Shown here piece by piece: positions 24,616-32,746 of a stretch of 56,242 nucleotides of DNA. The DNA comes from JBBSHJ01 sp038253135 (GTDB lineage: Bacteria; Actinomycetota; Actinomycetes; Mycobacteriales; QHCD01), in assembly GCA_038253135.1 (NCBI GenBank), contig JBBSHJ010000006.1, positions 1 through 56,242 of the forward strand, written 5' to 3'. The notes beneath the pieces are model-generated. The model was not told the DNA's origin and made no database searches. It worked only from the letters and a program-made list of their open reading frames with translations. The position numbers and the translations under genes are program-made. The stretch's first letter is position 1; each line of letters opens with the position of its first letter.

Positions 24616-25767
24616 CTAGCCGGCCTCACGCAGCAGGCGTCGTACCGCCTCCCGATCCGGCTTGCCCGACGCCAGCAACGGAAGGGCCGCCACGGCGCGG
24701 ACCCGCCGCGGCGCGAAGGCGCGCCCGAGCCGAGCAGTCATCTCGGCCCGGACCTCACGCAGCGTGAGCTCACGGTCGGCGACCACGAGCGCGCCCACTG
24801 CCTGCCCGAATTCCTCCTCCGGCACACCCAGCACGCACGCGTCGTGCACGCCGGGCAGCTCGAGCAGCGCGCGCTCGACGAGGACCGGCGCGATTTTCTC
24901 ACCGCCGGTGATGATCATGTCGTCGGCCCGCCCGAGCACGGTCAACCGGCCGTCTGGATCGAGGGTGCCGAGATCGCTCGTCAGCAACCAGCCGTGCCGA
25001 AACGCCGCCGCCGTGCCGCCCTCATCACCCAGATAACCCGAGGCCAGCACCGGCCCGCCGAGCTCGATCACGCCGTCCGCATCGAGGCGCACCCGTACGC
25101 CGTCCAGGCCGCGGCCGTCGTACACGCAGCCGCCGCACGTCTCGCTCATCCCGTACGTCGTCAGCACCCGCACCCCGCCCGCGGCGGCGCGATCCAGCAG
25201 GCCGGGCCCGGCCGCGGCCCCGCCGACCAGCACCCCGGCGAAATCCCGCAACGCGGCCAGCGCCGGCCCGCCCGGCTCGAGCAGCCGGCGCAACTGGGTC
25301 GGCACCAGCGAGACATAGCGCCGGGAGCCGGGCGTGAGCCCCGCGCACCCGGCCAGGAACGACGCGGCTGTGAACGAACCGGCGACCGGCTCGACGCGTT
25401 CCGCGGTGAGCGCCGCACGGACGACCACCTGCAGGCCGGCGACGTGATGTGGCGGCAGGGCGAGCAGCCACTCACCCGGACCGCCGAGGGCGTCGATCGT
25501 GGCGTTCGCCGAGGCGCGCAGCGCACCCGCTCCGATCTCGACTCCCTTCACGGCGCCGGTCGATCCGGAGGTGGCGATGACCACAGCGGTCCCGGGCCGC
25601 GCCGCCCGGCCGGCGAGCGGTCGCAATGACCGCGCCGCCGCCTCGTCCGCGGGCAGCGGCAGCAGCGGGCGGCCCTCGTCGAGAGCCCGGGTCAGCGCGC
25701 CACGGAGCGCGTCGATCGAGGGTGCGTCAACGCCCACCCCGATGCTCGCCAATGCTCGATCCGGCAC
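24616..25767 (-). CDS. menE: o-Succinylbenzoate-CoA ligase MenE
   Basis: Activates o-succinylbenzoate to its CoA thioester in menaquinone synthesis. The 383-residue acyl-adenylate enzyme has the P-loop IATSGSTGAVKGVEI, the TTYGMSETCGGCVYDG adenine motif, GWLLTSDLGTLDPDGRLTVLGRADDMIITGGEKI (hinge and core A8), and the catalytic Lys near the end (ASGKPDREAV). Shorter than typical AMP ligases, as expected of actinobacterial MenE. GTG at 25767 lies six bases after a TAGCCT box, suggesting a leaderless transcript. Divergent from menC, its pathway neighbour. Confidence 0.93.
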   Translation of the reverse strand: MPDRALASIGVGVDAPSIDALRGALTRALDEGRPLLPLPADEAAARSLRPLAGRAARPGTAVVIATSGSTGAVKGVEIGAGALRASANATIDALGGPGEWLLALPPHHVAGLQVVVRAALTAERVEPVAGSFTAASFLAGCAGLTPGSRRYVSLVPTQLRRLLEPGGPALAALRDFAGVLVGGAAAGPGLLDRAAAGGVRVLTTYGMSETCGGCVYDGRGLDGVRVRLDADGVIELGGPVLASGYLGDEGGTAAAFRHGWLLTSDLGTLDPDGRLTVLGRADDMIITGGEKIAPVLVERALLELPGVHDACVLGVPEEEFGQAVGALVVADRELTLREVRAEMTARLGRAFAPRRVRAVAALPLLASGKPDREAVRRLLREAG

Positions 25768-25773
25768 CGGCTT

Positions 25774-25779
25774 AGGCTA
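25774..25779 (-). promoter_or_regulatory. menE -10 box (TAGCCT), probable leaderless start
   Basis: On the minus strand TAGCCT plus six bases leads directly to the menE GTG. No Shine-Dalgarno intervenes. The complementary strand also reads TAGGCT, so the site could contribute to menC transcription too. Confidence 0.5.
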
Positions 25780-25804
25780 ACCAGTGGGCCGCACCCGTCG
25801 CGGC

Positions 25805-25845
25805 GGCCGCCCGCCGGGCCACTGTGGCCGCCCGCCGAGCCACTG
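25805..25845. repeat. 20-bp direct repeat in the menE-menC divergent region
   Basis: GGCCGCCCGCCGGGCCACTG (25805-25824) recurs with one change at 25826-25845. Outside it, CCAGTGG at 25781 and CCACTGG at 25840 form a wide inverted pair. These may be regulatory or simple duplication. Confidence 0.6.
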
Positions 25846-25888
25846 GTGAGCCGCGGGCTCGACCGGCCACGCCGGAGGTGCGCCGACG

Positions 25889-26884
25889 ATGATCGCCGAC
25901 TGGGTGCGCTCCGCCGAGGTGCACGTGGTGGCCATTCCGATGCGGCTGCCCTTTCGCGGTATCACCGTCCGCGAGGCCGTGCTCGTGTCCGGCCCGGCCG
26001 GCTGGGGCGAGTTCGCGCCGTTCATCGAGTACGACATCGCCGAAGCGTCCACGTGGCTGGCCGCTGCCCATGCATCGGCGCACGAGCGGTGGCCCGAGCC
26101 GCGGCGCGACGCCGTGCCCTGCAACGTCACCGTCCCCGCGGCCTCGCCGGAGACCGCCGCACGGATCGTCCGGGACGCGGCGGGTACGACGGTCAAGGTC
26201 AAGGTGGCCGAGGTGGGGCAGGATCTCGGCGCTGACGAGACCCGGGTCGCCGCCGTCCGGGAGGCGCTGGATGCCACCGGCCGCCGCGACGCCCACATTC
26301 GCGTCGATGCCAACGCCGGCTGGTCGGTCCCGGCCGCGGTCGCGGCGATCGCCGTGCTGGACCGGGCCGCGCGGGGGCTGGAGTACGCCGAGCAGCCGTG
26401 CGCCAGCGTCGAGGAACTCGCCGCCCTGCGCCGGACCGTCGACGTACCGATCGCGGCGGACGAGTCGATCCGCCGCGCCGAGGACCCGCTGCGGGTCGTC
26501 GCGGCCGAGGCCGCCGACGTGATCGTGGTCAAGGTCGCGCCCCTGGGCGGCGTGCGCCGGGCCGCCGAGATCGTCGCTGCGTGCGGGCTGCCGGCCGTGG
26601 TGTCGTCGGCCGTGGACACAGCGGTCGGGCTGGCGGCCGGGGTGGCGCTGGCAGCGGCGCTGGACGAGCTGCCCTACGCGTGCGGACTCGGCACCGGCCG
26701 GCTGCTCGAGTCCGACATCGCCGAGCCGCCGCTGCTGCCCGACGCGGGCGCGTGCCTGCCGGTCCGCCGCGTCGCGCCCGATCCCGACCTGCTCGCCGTG
26801 CACGCCGCGTCCCCGGAGCGCCGGGCGTGGTGGCTGGCCCGCGTCGTCGCCTGTGCCGACTACCTCGACGGGGCATCCGGGTGA
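25889..26884 (+). CDS. menC: o-Succinylbenzoate synthase MenC
   Basis: Dehydrates SHCHC to o-succinylbenzoate. The 331-residue enolase-superfamily protein has the catalytic lysine motif TVKVKVAE, metal ligands in IRVDANAGW (Asp), LEYAEQPC (Glu) and IAADESI (Asp), and the second lysine in VIVVKVAPLGGVRRA. The N-terminal capping domain starts AEVHVVAIPMRLPFRGITVRE. ATG at 25889 with GGAGG ten bases upstream. Its stop overlaps the menD start (GTGA), so the two are coupled. Confidence 0.94.
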   Translation: MIADWVRSAEVHVVAIPMRLPFRGITVREAVLVSGPAGWGEFAPFIEYDIAEASTWLAAAHASAHERWPEPRRDAVPCNVTVPAASPETAARIVRDAAGTTVKVKVAEVGQDLGADETRVAAVREALDATGRRDAHIRVDANAGWSVPAAVAAIAVLDRAARGLEYAEQPCASVEELAALRRTVDVPIAADESIRRAEDPLRVVAAEAADVIVVKVAPLGGVRRAAEIVAACGLPAVVSSAVDTAVGLAAGVALAAALDELPYACGLGTGRLLESDIAEPPLLPDAGACLPVRRVAPDPDLLAVHAASPERRAWWLARVVACADYLDGASG

Positions 26885-28518
26885 ACCCATCGACCGCCTG
26901 TGCCTTGGTCATCGTCGATGAGTTGGCCCGCTGCGGCATCCGCGAGGCCGTCCTCGCGCCCGGCTCGCGCAGCGCACCCCTCGCGCTGGCGCTGCACGAC
27001 GCCGATGCCGACGGCCGGATCCGGCTGCACGTGCGGATCGACGAGCGGTCGGCCGGATTCCTCGCCATCGGCCTCGCCCGTGGATCCGGATCACCAGTGC
27101 CGGTGGTCTGCACGTCCGGGACGGCCGTCGCCAACCTGCACCCGGCGGTGCTCGAGGCGGCCCACGACGGGGTACCGCTGATCCCGCTCACCGCGGACCG
27201 GCCAAGTGAAGCCCGCGGGACCGACGCCAACCAGATGATCGACCAGCGCGGCATCTTCGGACCTGACGTGTGGTCGCTCGACCTGGCCGGCCCGACGTCC
27301 GGCCCCGATCAGGTGCACTACTGGCGATCCTCGATCCGGGCGGCCTGCGCGGTCGCACTGCCGGCCGGCCGGCGGCCGGCTCCCGCGCATGTCAATGTCC
27401 CCTTCCGCGAGCCGTTGCTGCCCGACGGCGACGAGTCCTTCGCCGAACCCCTCGACCGCGACGCCGCCGATCTCCTCCGGCCGGCCGACCCGCCGGCGGA
27501 GCCGCCGATCCGACTCGGTGCGCGGCCGCTTCTGATCGCCGCGGTCGGTACGACGCTCCCGGACTGGGCGCGGTCCGGGACCGTCCCCGTCGTGTCCGAG
27601 ACCGCCGGAGCCGGGCACCCCGATACGGTCCTCACCGCCGGCAACTGGCTGCTGGCCGATCCGGCCTTCATGGCCGGGCACCGCCCGGACCAGGTGATCT
27701 GCATCGGCCGCAACACGCTCTTCCGCGGTGTCCGCGCGCTGGTCACCGATCCGCAGATCCGGCTCGATCTGGTCGCCGACGCCGGTACGCCGGCCCCCGA
27801 CCGGGAGTTGACGCGGCACCGGCCAGGCGGCACCGCCTCCGGCGCCCCGAATGCGGCGTGGACCCGGTCCTGGCGCGCCGCCGACGCCGCGGCCGTATCC
27901 GCGCTCCTGGCCGAGCTCGACCGAGTGCCGGACGGGCTGCGGCTGGCCCACGACCTGGTCGCGGCCGTCCCGGCGGGCGCGATCCTCGTGGCCGGGTCGT
28001 CCCAGCCGATCCGCGACCTCGGCCTGGCGGCACCGACCCGGCCGGACGTGAGCGTCATCGCCAACCGTGGGGTCGCTGGTATCGATGGCATCGTCTCGAC
28101 CGCCGTCGGTGTCGCGCTCGCAGCGGCCCGGCTGGACCCGGCGCGGCCCACCCTCGCCTTGCTCGGCGATCTGACCTTCGTGCACGACCACAACGGCCTG
28201 ATCCTCGGACCGGACGAGCCCCGACCGGACCTGACGCTCGTGGTCGCCAACAATGACGGTGGCGCGATCTTTTCCCTGCTGGAGCAAGGCGGGGCGCCGT
28301 TCGCGCCGAGCTTCGAGCGCGTTTTCGGTACGCCGCACAACACCGACCTGCGGCACCTGTGCGCGGCGACCGGCACGGCGTACGACGACCGCGACGGACC
28401 GCTCGGCACGGTGCCGTCGCGGTCGGGAATCTCGGTGATCGACGTGCGGATCGACCGGGCGGATATTCGTGCGCGGTACCAGCGAGTCGCCCGTGCCATC
28501 CGGCTTTCGCTCGCCTAG
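26881..28518 (+). CDS. menD: SEPHCHC synthase MenD
   Basis: Thiamine-diphosphate enzyme that adds 2-oxoglutarate to isochorismate, the first committed step of menaquinone synthesis. The 545-residue protein begins NPSTACALVIVDELARCGIREAVLAPGSRSAPLALAL with the cofactor-activating Glu in RIDERSAGFLAIGLA. The C-terminal ThDP-binding motif is GDLTFVHDHNGLILG...LVVANNDGGAIFSLL. GTG start overlaps the menC stop. It uses isochorismate from MenF, encoded 1.3 kb downstream on the other strand. Confidence 0.95.
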   Translation: MNPSTACALVIVDELARCGIREAVLAPGSRSAPLALALHDADADGRIRLHVRIDERSAGFLAIGLARGSGSPVPVVCTSGTAVANLHPAVLEAAHDGVPLIPLTADRPSEARGTDANQMIDQRGIFGPDVWSLDLAGPTSGPDQVHYWRSSIRAACAVALPAGRRPAPAHVNVPFREPLLPDGDESFAEPLDRDAADLLRPADPPAEPPIRLGARPLLIAAVGTTLPDWARSGTVPVVSETAGAGHPDTVLTAGNWLLADPAFMAGHRPDQVICIGRNTLFRGVRALVTDPQIRLDLVADAGTPAPDRELTRHRPGGTASGAPNAAWTRSWRAADAAAVSALLAELDRVPDGLRLAHDLVAAVPAGAILVAGSSQPIRDLGLAAPTRPDVSVIANRGVAGIDGIVSTAVGVALAAARLDPARPTLALLGDLTFVHDHNGLILGPDEPRPDLTLVVANNDGGAIFSLLEQGGAPFAPSFERVFGTPHNTDLRHLCAATGTAYDDRDGPLGTVPSRSGISVIDVRIDRADIRARYQRVARAIRLSLA

Positions 28519-28553
28519 ACGACGGCTAGACCCGGGCCCCGAAGCCGCAGAAG

Positions 28554-28823
28554 TCAGCGGCGGATCGACGGGCGACCGCTGTATTTCTGCCAGATGAGAA
28601 GAACGATGATGGCGCCGATCACCGAGCCGATGATTCCGGCTGGCTGCAGGGCGCCATGCCGGTGGAATATCAGATACCCGATGAATCCTCCGACGAACGA
28701 GCCGATGATTCCGATGACGATCGTCATCGGGACCGACATCTCCTGCCGGCCTGGAACGAGAAGCCGGGCCAGTGCTCCGGCGATGAGACCGATGATGATG
28801 AGGCTGATGATGAGACCGAGCAT
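28554..28823 (-). CDS. GlsB/YeaQ/YmgE-family (transglycosylase-associated) membrane protein
   Basis: 89-residue hydrophobic protein with three membrane helices and the glycine-rich family pattern: LGLIISLIIIGLIAGALARLLVPGRQ, MTIVIGIIGSFVGGFIGYLIF and GIIGSVIGAIIVLLIWQ. Members are stress-associated, with unclear biochemical role. The ATG at 28823 is chosen because AGGAGGAG precedes it and it begins at the first helix; the longer frame to 28997 adds an unrelated Arg-rich stretch. Confidence 0.9.
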   Translation of the reverse strand: MLGLIISLIIIGLIAGALARLLVPGRQEMSVPMTIVIGIIGSFVGGFIGYLIFHRHGALQPAGIIGSVIGAIIVLLIWQKYSGRPSIRR

Positions 28824-28977
28824 GGTTCTCCTCCTGATACCGGCGGCGGTGCGCAGGTAGCACACCCCGACTCCGGTCGGTTCGAGCGCCACTGACGCCA
28901 CCAGTGTAAGCCACCCGTGTCTACGCTGTAGATCACCGCGCCTGGGCGCGAGTGGGCCGACACTCCGCCGAGAATCC

Positions 28978-29661
28978 TCAGGCCACTCTGGCGGCAACCC
29001 GATCCAGGAGGTCGACCAGCGCGTCCTCGAACTCCCGGTCGTAGTGGTCCTCGGCCAGCCGATGCGCGAGCCGATGCACCGTCGGGAAACTCGCGCGGTC
29101 GATGTCGGCGGCCGGGTCGACGGGGTCGGCGTCCGGCTCGGCCTCGCCGGACAGCGCGGTCATGGCGCTGGTCTCGAGCAGCAGGAAGCCGAGCAGGAAG
29201 CTGTTGAACGACCGGTAGGTGTAGACGATCTGCTCCGCGTCGAAGCCCTCGGCGGCCAGCGAGGACAGCAACGACTCGATCCAGCGCAGCGATCGCAGCG
29301 GCGGGGTGATCCACGCCGCGCCGGCCGGGCTGGTCGCCACCAGCGGGAACGCCCGCGGGTGCGCCCGCGCGTACCGGCGGACGCCGCGCGCCAGCCGGGC
29401 GAGGTAATCGCGCCAGCCGTCCTCCGGCACGGCCAGCACCTCGGGGTCGGTCGCCAGCTCATCGACGATGCGATCCACCACGAGATCGAGCAGCGCGCCG
29501 CGGTTCTGCACGTGCCGGTAGAGCGCCATCGGGTCGACGTCGAGGCTGCTGGCGACGGACCGCATGCTGGCGTAGGCGATGCCCTTCTCGTCGATCAGGT
29601 CGAGCGCCGTGCGGACGATGGTCGAGACGGACAGGCCCCTGGAACCGTTGTCCCGACTCAT
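28978..29661 (-). CDS. TetR-family transcriptional regulator
   Basis: 227 residues with an N-terminal TetR helix-turn-helix: IVRTALDLIDEKGIAYASMRSVASSLDVDPMALYRHVQNRGALLDLVVDRI. The C-terminal part (from about 80) resembles the tetracycline-repressor-type ligand domain (PLVATSPAG... LRWIESLLSSLAAEGFDAEQIVYTYRSFNSFLLGFLLLE). ATG at 29661 with GGAAGGAGG upstream. Located between the GlsB-like gene and menF on the same strand, without an obvious transporter or enzyme to regulate; the ligand is unknown. Confidence 0.9.
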   Translation of the reverse strand: MSRDNGSRGLSVSTIVRTALDLIDEKGIAYASMRSVASSLDVDPMALYRHVQNRGALLDLVVDRIVDELATDPEVLAVPEDGWRDYLARLARGVRRYARAHPRAFPLVATSPAGAAWITPPLRSLRWIESLLSSLAAEGFDAEQIVYTYRSFNSFLLGFLLLETSAMTALSGEAEPDADPVDPAADIDRASFPTVHRLAHRLAEDHYDREFEDALVDLLDRVAARVA

Positions 29662-29706
29662 CGGTCCTCCTTCCGGGCGGGCCGCGACGAGACGTGGTGG
29701 CGGCGA

Positions 29707-29781
29707 CCCAATGCCGATTCACCCAATGCCGATTCACCCAATGCCGATTCACCCAATGCCGCTTCACCCGGTGCCGATTCA
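29707..29781. repeat. 15-bp tandem repeat x5 between menF and the TetR gene
   Basis: Five units of CCCAATGCCGATTCA occur in a row: three identical, the fourth with one change, the fifth (CCCGGTGCCGATTCA) with two changes and running into the menF stop codon. On the coding strand of menF each unit begins TGA. It lies in the 117-base gap before the TetR gene and is a candidate variable-number locus. Confidence 0.9.
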
Positions 29782-31113
29782 GTCGTGCGTCGTGGTCCGG
29801 CCCGAGGCCCCGGCCGATGCAGTCTCCCGCACGGCGCTCTCCAGCGAGTCCCGGATGACGAGGAATTTCGCCTGGGTCTCGGCCAGCTCGATCTCCGGGT
29901 CGGAGTCGGCGACGATGCCGCCGCCGGCGAACATGCGGGCGGTCGCGCCGGTGATCTCGGCGCAGCGCAGCGCGAGCCCCCACTCGCCGTCGCCGGCCCG
30001 GTCCACCCAGCCGATCGGGCCGGCGTACCGGCCCCGGTCCATCTGCTCCAGCTGCGGGATCAGGTCCATCGCCACGGCGCTGGGGTTGCCGCCGACCGCG
30101 CCGGTGGGGTGCAGTGCGCCGGCCAGCTCGAGCGCGCTGATCTCGTGCTCGAGCGTGCCGGTCAGGTCGGTGGCGAGGTGGCTCAGGTTGGGCAGCCGGA
30201 GCAGGCTGGGACCATCCGGCACCTGCAGGTCAGGGCAGTACGACGCGAGGGTCTCGGCGACGGACCGGACCGCGTAGGCGTGCTCCTGCCGGTTCTTGGC
30301 CGAGGAGAAGAGGCTGGCGCCGCGGTCATCGGCGAGCCGCGGAACGGTCCCCGCCAGCACGCGGGACAGCACCGTGCGGCCGGTCCGGCGCGCCAGCATC
30401 TCGGGGGTCGCACCGATCAGGCCGTCGACGCTGAAGGTCCAGCAGGAGCGGTAGCGCCGGGCCAGATCGCGCAGCACGGCATCGACCCGGATGGGCGCGG
30501 GGCTGCGCGCCACGAGGTCGCGGGCCAGCACGACCTTGCCGGCCTCTCCGGCCTGGATCCGCCGCACCGCTGCGGCGACCGCGCTCATCCATGCCGAGGC
30601 GCTCAGCGCCCCATCGGCGTACGACACTGCGGTGTCGATCGGAGCCGATGCGCTCGCGGCCGCTGACGGCGTCGCGTCAACCGGATGCAGCGGCGGGTGC
30701 ACCGCAGTCGCTCCGGAGTACGACGTCAGCCACGCCCGGCCGTCGCGGCGGCCGATGACGACGGCCGGAACGACGAAGGTCGCCTCACCGGTCCGCTCGT
30801 CGAACGGGAGGCTGCCGAACATGAGCGGGCCGGTCCCCCAGGCGCTGACCTCGTCGACGACGTCGAATCCACCGGATGTGGCCCGCCACCAGCGCATCGC
30901 GGTGGTCGCGGCGCCGGGGCCGCGCAGCCGCAGCCTGGCCGCGGCCCCCCAACCGATCAGGCCGGCGCCGTCGCGCACCCAGGACACGACATCGCGGGCG
31001 GGAAGGAGAGTGGCGAGGTCGCCGGGATCGGTTATCTCGCGGGTGGTGGCCCGCACCCGTCCGTTCGCCAGTGGACCGGTGGCTTCCGGCACGGCGCTGG
31101 GCAGGACGGTCAC
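29779..31113 (-). CDS. menF: Isochorismate synthase MenF
   Basis: Converts chorismate to isochorismate for menaquinone. The chorismate-binding fold fills the C-terminal two thirds: VVLARDLVARS, SVDGLIGATPEMLARRTG, SSAKNRQEHAYAVRSV, LHPTGAVGGNPSAVAMDLI, and GRYAGPIGWVDRAGDGEWGLALRCAEI. The start at 31113 (GTG, 444 residues) is preferred because a TACTCT -10 box lies seven bases before it; the frame opens 20 codons earlier, at 31173, with an Arg/Ser-rich extension. A salicylate synthase cannot be fully excluded by reading, but the men context favours MenF. Confidence 0.88.
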   Translation of the reverse strand: MTVLPSAVPEATGPLANGRVRATTREITDPGDLATLLPARDVVSWVRDGAGLIGWGAAARLRLRGPGAATTAMRWWRATSGGFDVVDEVSAWGTGPLMFGSLPFDERTGEATFVVPAVVIGRRDGRAWLTSYSGATAVHPPLHPVDATPSAAASASAPIDTAVSYADGALSASAWMSAVAAAVRRIQAGEAGKVVLARDLVARSPAPIRVDAVLRDLARRYRSCWTFSVDGLIGATPEMLARRTGRTVLSRVLAGTVPRLADDRGASLFSSAKNRQEHAYAVRSVAETLASYCPDLQVPDGPSLLRLPNLSHLATDLTGTLEHEISALELAGALHPTGAVGGNPSAVAMDLIPQLEQMDRGRYAGPIGWVDRAGDGEWGLALRCAEITGATARMFAGGGIVADSDPEIELAETQAKFLVIRDSLESAVRETASAGASGRTTTHD

Positions 31114-31120
31114 GGCTTCC

Positions 31121-31126
31121 AGAGTA
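31121..31126 (-). promoter_or_regulatory. menF -10 box (TACTCT), probable leaderless start
   Basis: TACTCT on the minus strand is followed by seven bases and the GTG at 31113. It fits TANNNT and leaves no room for a Shine-Dalgarno, supporting the shorter MenF start. Confidence 0.45.
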
Positions 31127-31173
31127 CGGTCACCCGGCCGACGCGAGGAGCGCAACTCTGCGAGGCTGACCAC

Positions 31174-31317
31174 ATGTACCGAATCACCGGGGAGGCGGGT
31201 TCCCGCGCGTTTCGCCTGTCCCGAGCACCGACGCGGTGCTCGCGACGCTCAATGGTTGCGGGTTCCCGCGCGCTTCGCCTGTCCCGAGCACCGACGCGGT
31301 GCTCGCGACGCTCATGA
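31174..31317 (+). other. 47-aa leader micro-ORF coupled to menG
   Basis: ATG at 31174, with GAGG nine bases upstream, opens a frame of 47 codons whose TGA (31315-31317) overlaps the menG ATG (ATGA). The peptide is MYRITGE followed by two copies of AGSRAxRLSRAPTRCSRRS. menG has no Shine-Dalgarno of its own because a strong hairpin occupies the region, so translation of menG probably depends on this leader. Function as a peptide is unknown. Confidence 0.55.
31195..31313 (+). repeat. 63-bp tandem duplication with internal hairpins before menG
   Basis: The unit starting GCGGGTTCCCGCGCG at 31195 is repeated at 31258 (period 63, exactly 21 codons) with one mismatch over about 57 bases. Each copy contains CGAGCACCG, ACG, CGGTGCTCG, a perfect 9-bp stem with a 3-base loop. 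The second hairpin ends a few bases before the menG start. Confidence 0.9.
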
Positions 31318-32048
31318 AGCGGCTGCAGCACGAGGACCGCACCACCGGGACCGTCGGCGGGTCGAGGGCCACGCTCGGCAAGCAGCCCGCGCAGATTGCG
31401 GCGATGTTCGATCGGGTCGCGCGCCGGTACGACCTGGTCAACACGGTGATGACCGGCGGGATGGACCGGCTCTGGCGCAGCGCCGCCCGCCGCGCCCTCG
31501 ACTGCCGCAGCACCGAGCGGGTGCTCGATCTCGCCGCCGGTACCGGCGTCTCGACGGCGGAGCTGGCTCGGTCCGGCGCGTACGTGGTCGGCTGCGATTT
31601 CGCGATCGAGATGCTGCGCGCCGGCCGGCACCGGGGCGTGCCGATGGTGGCCGGCGACGCGCTCGCGCTGCCGTTCACCGACGGGTCCTTCGATGCCGTC
31701 ACGATCTCCTTCGGCTTGCGCAACGTCGTCGACGTCGACGCGGTGCTGCGCGAGCTGTGGCGGATCACCCGGCCGGGGGGCCGGCTCGTGGTCTGTGAGG
31801 TGAGCCACCCCCCGCTCAGGGCGCTCTCGGCGGCGTACGACCTCTACATGCGGCGCGTCATGCCGACGATCGCCAGCGTGGTCGCCAGCAATCCGACGGC
31901 GTACCGCTACCTCTCGGAGTCGGCTGCGGCGTGGCCCCGCCAATCCGAGCTCGCCGGCATGATCACGGGTGCCGGATGGGCCGACGTCCGCTGGCACAAC
32001 CTGACCGGCGGCGTGGTCGCCCTGCACCATGCGGCGCGCCCCGCCTGA
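31314..32048 (+). CDS. menG: Demethylmenaquinone methyltransferase MenG (UbiE family)
   Basis: SAM-dependent C-methylation of demethylmenaquinone, the last step of ring synthesis. The 244-residue protein has IAAMFDRVARRYDLVNTVMTGGMDRLWR, SAM-binding motif VLDLAAGTGVSTAELAR, VTISFGLRNVVDVDAVLRELWRITRPGGRLVVCEVS, and SNPTAYRYLSESAAAWP. The ATG at 31314 is chosen since it overlaps the stop of a leader frame; an upstream in-frame start inside the repeat would add non-conserved residues. Divergent from menF. Confidence 0.94.
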   Translation: MKRLQHEDRTTGTVGGSRATLGKQPAQIAAMFDRVARRYDLVNTVMTGGMDRLWRSAARRALDCRSTERVLDLAAGTGVSTAELARSGAYVVGCDFAIEMLRAGRHRGVPMVAGDALALPFTDGSFDAVTISFGLRNVVDVDAVLRELWRITRPGGRLVVCEVSHPPLRALSAAYDLYMRRVMPTIASVVASNPTAYRYLSESAAAWPRQSELAGMITGAGWADVRWHNLTGGVVALHHAARPA

Positions 32049-32176
32049 CCCTGCCCTCGTCCACCGCACCACGACGGCCGCTACGACACGTGGCCTACTC
32101 GTCGTACCGCCCGGCGAGATGACAGCCCCGACCGTTGACCCGTAACCTCACGAGTGGGCCGTATGAAGGAGACACG

Positions 32177-32617
32177 ATGGCGCTGCTCGACAAGATCAAG
32201 GACATGCTCAAGGGCCGCGAGGGCCAGGTGCGTAAGGCGACGGACAAGGTCGGCGGCGCGGTCGGCAAGGTCGGCGAGTTCGTCGATGAGAAGACCAAGG
32301 GCAAGTACTCCGACAAGATCCAGTCCGCCGAAGAGAAGGCGGCACATGGCGTGCAGGCAGCCGGCGGCAAGCTCGCCGACCTCGCACACGGCGAGCCCGG
32401 CGCGCCCGGCGCCCCGACCGGAACGGGCGGTGCGGCCGGAACGGGCGGTGCGGCCGAAACGGGCGGTGCTGCCGGAACCGGCGCGGCATCGGCTCCGGCC
32501 GACACCGCCGGGTCAACACCGGGTGCCACCGGGTCCGCGACGGACGCGGCCGGGCCGACGACCGGCGCGACGAGCGACGCCGCGACGGACGGCGCACCCA
32601 AGCCCGAGGGGTCTTAA
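32177..32617 (+). CDS. MT0933/Rv0909-type antitoxin-like protein with Gly/Ala-rich tail
   Basis: The N-terminal half (MALLDKIKDMLKGREGQVRKATDKVGGAVGKVGEFVDEKTKGKYSDKIQ) fits the small helical MT0933/Rv0909 antitoxin family. After about residue 75 it becomes Gly/Ala/Thr-rich, with repeats such as GTGGAAGTGGAAETGGAAG, giving 146 residues where the family is usually about 60. ATG at 32177 with AAGGAG upstream. No toxin-like gene is adjacent, so an antitoxin role is doubtful; similar proteins may be general stress or DNA-associated proteins. Confidence 0.75.
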   Translation: MALLDKIKDMLKGREGQVRKATDKVGGAVGKVGEFVDEKTKGKYSDKIQSAEEKAAHGVQAAGGKLADLAHGEPGAPGAPTGTGGAAGTGGAAETGGAAGTGAASAPADTAGSTPGATGSATDAAGPTTGATSDAATDGAPKPEGS

Positions 32618-32670
32618 CCGCCGCCGGCACCAGGCCGTCGAAATCGCGGCTTCCCACCCGGTCTAGACTT

Positions 32671-32686
32671 CGTGAACGGATTCACA
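32671..32686 (+). promoter_or_regulatory. Second Rex operator (ROP) upstream of the menJ-like gene and nuo cluster
   Basis: CGTGAACGGATTCACA matches the Streptomyces Rex consensus TGTGAACGCGTTCACA at 13 of 16 positions and keeps the perfect arms GTGAA-N4-TTCAC. It lies 61 bases before the reductase start, where a promoter would be expected. A partial 13-base direct repeat (GATTCACAAGGCC / GATTCATAAGGCC) follows immediately. Confidence 0.75.
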
Positions 32687-32746
32687 AGGCCGATTCATAA
32701 GGCCACTTGATCCAGGATCAGGAGTCATGCAACGGATTGGGAAGCC

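Noticed and set aside
29707..29781. CRISPR-like array
   Set aside because: Units are contiguous 15-mers without spacers, so it is a tandem repeat.
31114..31173. Longer MenF start at 31173
   Set aside because: The extra residues are not conserved and a -10 box lies just before the GTG at 31113; kept only as an alternative.
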